Assembly: GCA_905250025.1 (NCBI GenBank)
Contig: CAJNOJ010000110.1
Coordinates: forward strand, 186,001 to 250,000
Direction of reading: 5' to 3'
Origin: Adineta ricciae
Taxonomy: Eukaryota; Rotifera; Eurotatoria; Adinetida; Adinetidae
Length of the DNA: 64,000 nt
The notes under the pieces are model-generated. The model saw only the letters and a list, made by a program, of their open reading frames with translations, did not search any database and was not told the origin of the DNA. Position numbers and translations under genes: made by a program. This document shows, in pieces, positions 62,541-64,000 of the stretch (positions are counted from its first letter, which is position 1; each line of letters begins with the position of its first letter).

Positions 62541-63459
62541 TCAATACATGCATATGTATAAGCGATTTCTTAGTCTGTTTCTTGTCGGGTAATGTCCTCT
62601 GCATAACCATTTTTTATATTCTATTTGGATAATTGTTTACATTGATAACAGTTAAGTAGTAATATGTATGTGAAGGAGAAATGAATTATAGGCAGAAGAG
62701 AATGATAATAATCAAGAAAAGGATTAATTATACGGTTTTCATCGTTTTTCTTTGTTTCTCGTCATGTATTATTATACCTCTTGGACAAGTTTAGTCGGCG
62801 GTGATAAGCAATGAACAGGTGCTTGTTGAACGTGCGATTATTAGAAGACGTTTTGATCGCCTGATGAGCATCGATTTATCTTAAAAGGCGATCTACTGTA
62901 TTTCTATACGTTGCATGCCATTGTTGTTAGTATATACAAAGAATAGAAAGCCTTGTGGCTAGTACAAGTCTGTCCTAGACAACATCGTTCAGTTGGCTAA
63001 ACAATCCATGAAGATAAATGACAGTTAGCAAGATGAAATAAATAATTCTAGAGTAATTAGGCGACCAGTGGTCGGCAATGATCTCTTTTTTTCTCCTTTT
63101 TTCCTGTTCTCTCTTTCGTTCTCTTGTAATTCATCGTCCACGTTCAACATCTTCATAGGACAATGCAATGATATTCAAACAATCATTCTCGTTTTCTTTC
63201 TCTCTCCTCGAGCCGACCAGACGATGATGATCGGATCGAGGTCGTGTTTCTCTATTCTCTATTTCCTTTTGCTTCGTCATTCTATTCTTTTTCTATACGT
63301 GTCAGAAAAGAAAGGAAAGAAATTTTCTTCGTTTTCTTTCACACTATCGAACAACTGTCCAGTTTGGCTATTTGGCTGCTTGTTTATTTGATCAATACGA
63401 AATCACTAAATGACCGATCGTTTTCAATTAAAAATAAACAATTAATCGCAATTGTCAAA
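62541..63459. other. Intergenic, 0.9 kb
   Basis: No supported exon. AATAAA at 63037-63042 is a distant candidate polyadenylation signal for the Ig/FN3 gene. The T- and C-rich tract at 63080-63330 produces open frames without protein-like character and probably lies in the promoter or 5' UTR of the next gene. Confidence 0.5.
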
Positions 63460-64000
63460 ATGATTTTTCGACTTCTTGTTTCCATTATCTTCGTTTTTAT
63501 CACCGCCAATCTCGCTCAAGTCCCCACCAACGTACGAATCGTTGCTACTGATAAAGACTTCATCCGCTTATCATGGTCTAAACCTGATCGTACACCAGCA
63601 GTTCATGGCTATACCATCAAATATCGTCCCATTCATTCGAATCAATCATGGATTGTTCGACAAACTGATGCAACGCAAATTCTTCTAAACGAACTTCGTC
63701 CAATTACAAAATATGAAATTATTCTACAAGCGTATGCAAATTCCTCCTATACAGACTCATCAGGACCATCAACGCGCATTGAAGCGATCACAGATGAAAC
63801 AGGTAATTTCCTGTTCAGTGGTTTTATTTCTGTCTAGACAACAGTCGCATATTTTATCGACTAAAATCGAAAGATATTCCGAATATGCGTGGAGTTGCGT
63901 ATGAATCGATGATACGATTAGCACCAAGAGAAAACTCATTACATGTGAATGTATCTAACTTAATACAACGATCGAGATTGATGATGATTTATTTCCGGTT
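63460..64000 (+). CDS. Secreted or surface fibronectin-III protein, 5' part (runs off window)
   Basis: Starts MIFRLLVSIIFVFITANLAQ, a signal peptide, followed directly by one FN3 domain: VPTNVRIVATDKDFIRLSWS, VHGYTIKYRPIH, LLNELRPITKYEIILQAYAN and SGPSTRIEAITDET. This matches the FN3 domains of receptor-type adhesion proteins (neogenin, protein tyrosine phosphatase and sidekick groups). Exon 1 is 63460-63802; a 35-bp intron (GTAATT...CTAG) leads in phase to exon 2 at 63838, open to the window end. The same strand and domain class as the gene just upstream suggest related neighbours, but the sequences do not look like a recent duplicate. It could also be a downstream promoter product of the same locus. 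Confidence 0.75.

Noticed and set aside
63068-63459. Hydrophobic frames upstream of the second FN3 gene
   Set aside because: They come from a T/C-rich tract and end or overlap before the clear signal peptide start at 63460; more likely promoter or 5' UTR.
1-64000. Transposons, viral fossils, tRNA genes, telomeric repeats and CRISPR
   Set aside because: I looked for reverse transcriptase, transposase and integrase motifs, terminal repeats, tRNA B-box patterns and repeat-spacer arrays, and saw none I could support.

Overview
The window is animal nuclear DNA. Genes are dense and split by many short introns (mostly about 45-65 bp, GT...AG), the DNA is AT-rich, and most products are orthologues of conserved animal genes. 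Intron size, compactness, codon use and signs of spliced-leader trans-splicing suggest a bdelloid rotifer (Adineta/Rotaria type). That assignment is inference; nothing here names the species. I found no transposon, viral fossil, tRNA, rRNA or CRISPR array.

Layout. 1-1911 (+): 3' part of a CCDC17-like coiled-coil gene. 2349/2526-20821 (-): a giant ankyrin gene. I resolved 38 exons whose lengths sum to an exact multiple of three (about 4,227 codons): 23 of the usual 24 ankyrin repeats, tandem ZU5 domains, UPA, death domain and a long disordered tail on 1.5, 3.0 and 2.5 kb exons. Its first repeat is missing beside a one-base assembly gap at 20840. 21678-22001 (+): a small secreted cystatin. 23142-25631 (-): ATAD3. 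26139-27450 (+): an RBM4/Lark-like single-RRM protein. 28082-28902 (+): neuroendocrine chaperone 7B2. 29289-46681 (-): cytoplasmic dynein 1 heavy chain, interrupted at 40849 by a second one-base gap flanked by a 202-bp duplication that looks like an assembly error. 47399-50502 (-): BCAS3. 51174-51609 (-): an unrecognised two-exon gene of 128 codons. 52132-52956 and 53019-55165 (+): FAHD1 and PGM3, 62 bp apart and probably one operon. 55568-55717 (-): RPL41, a 25-residue ribosomal protein with an intron. 56115-57722 (+): a B-type cyclin. 59251-62540 (+): an Ig/FN3 cell-surface-type protein. 63460-64000 (+): start of a second FN3 protein that runs off the window.

The genes do not form one pathway. 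They are a typical mix: cytoskeleton and membrane scaffold (ankyrin, dynein), mitochondria (ATAD3, FAHD1), neuropeptide maturation (7B2), UDP-GlcNAc synthesis (PGM3), autophagy (BCAS3), cell cycle and translation.

The points most worth a second look are the two single-N joins that damage ankyrin and dynein, an Ala in place of the usual Thr/Ser in the AAA4 Walker A of dynein, two families of internal triple repeats and paired PPAKPPR motifs in the ankyrin tail, the FAHD1-PGM3 operon, the intron-split RPL41 and the orphan gene at 51 kb. I did not find a convincing new multi-gene system.
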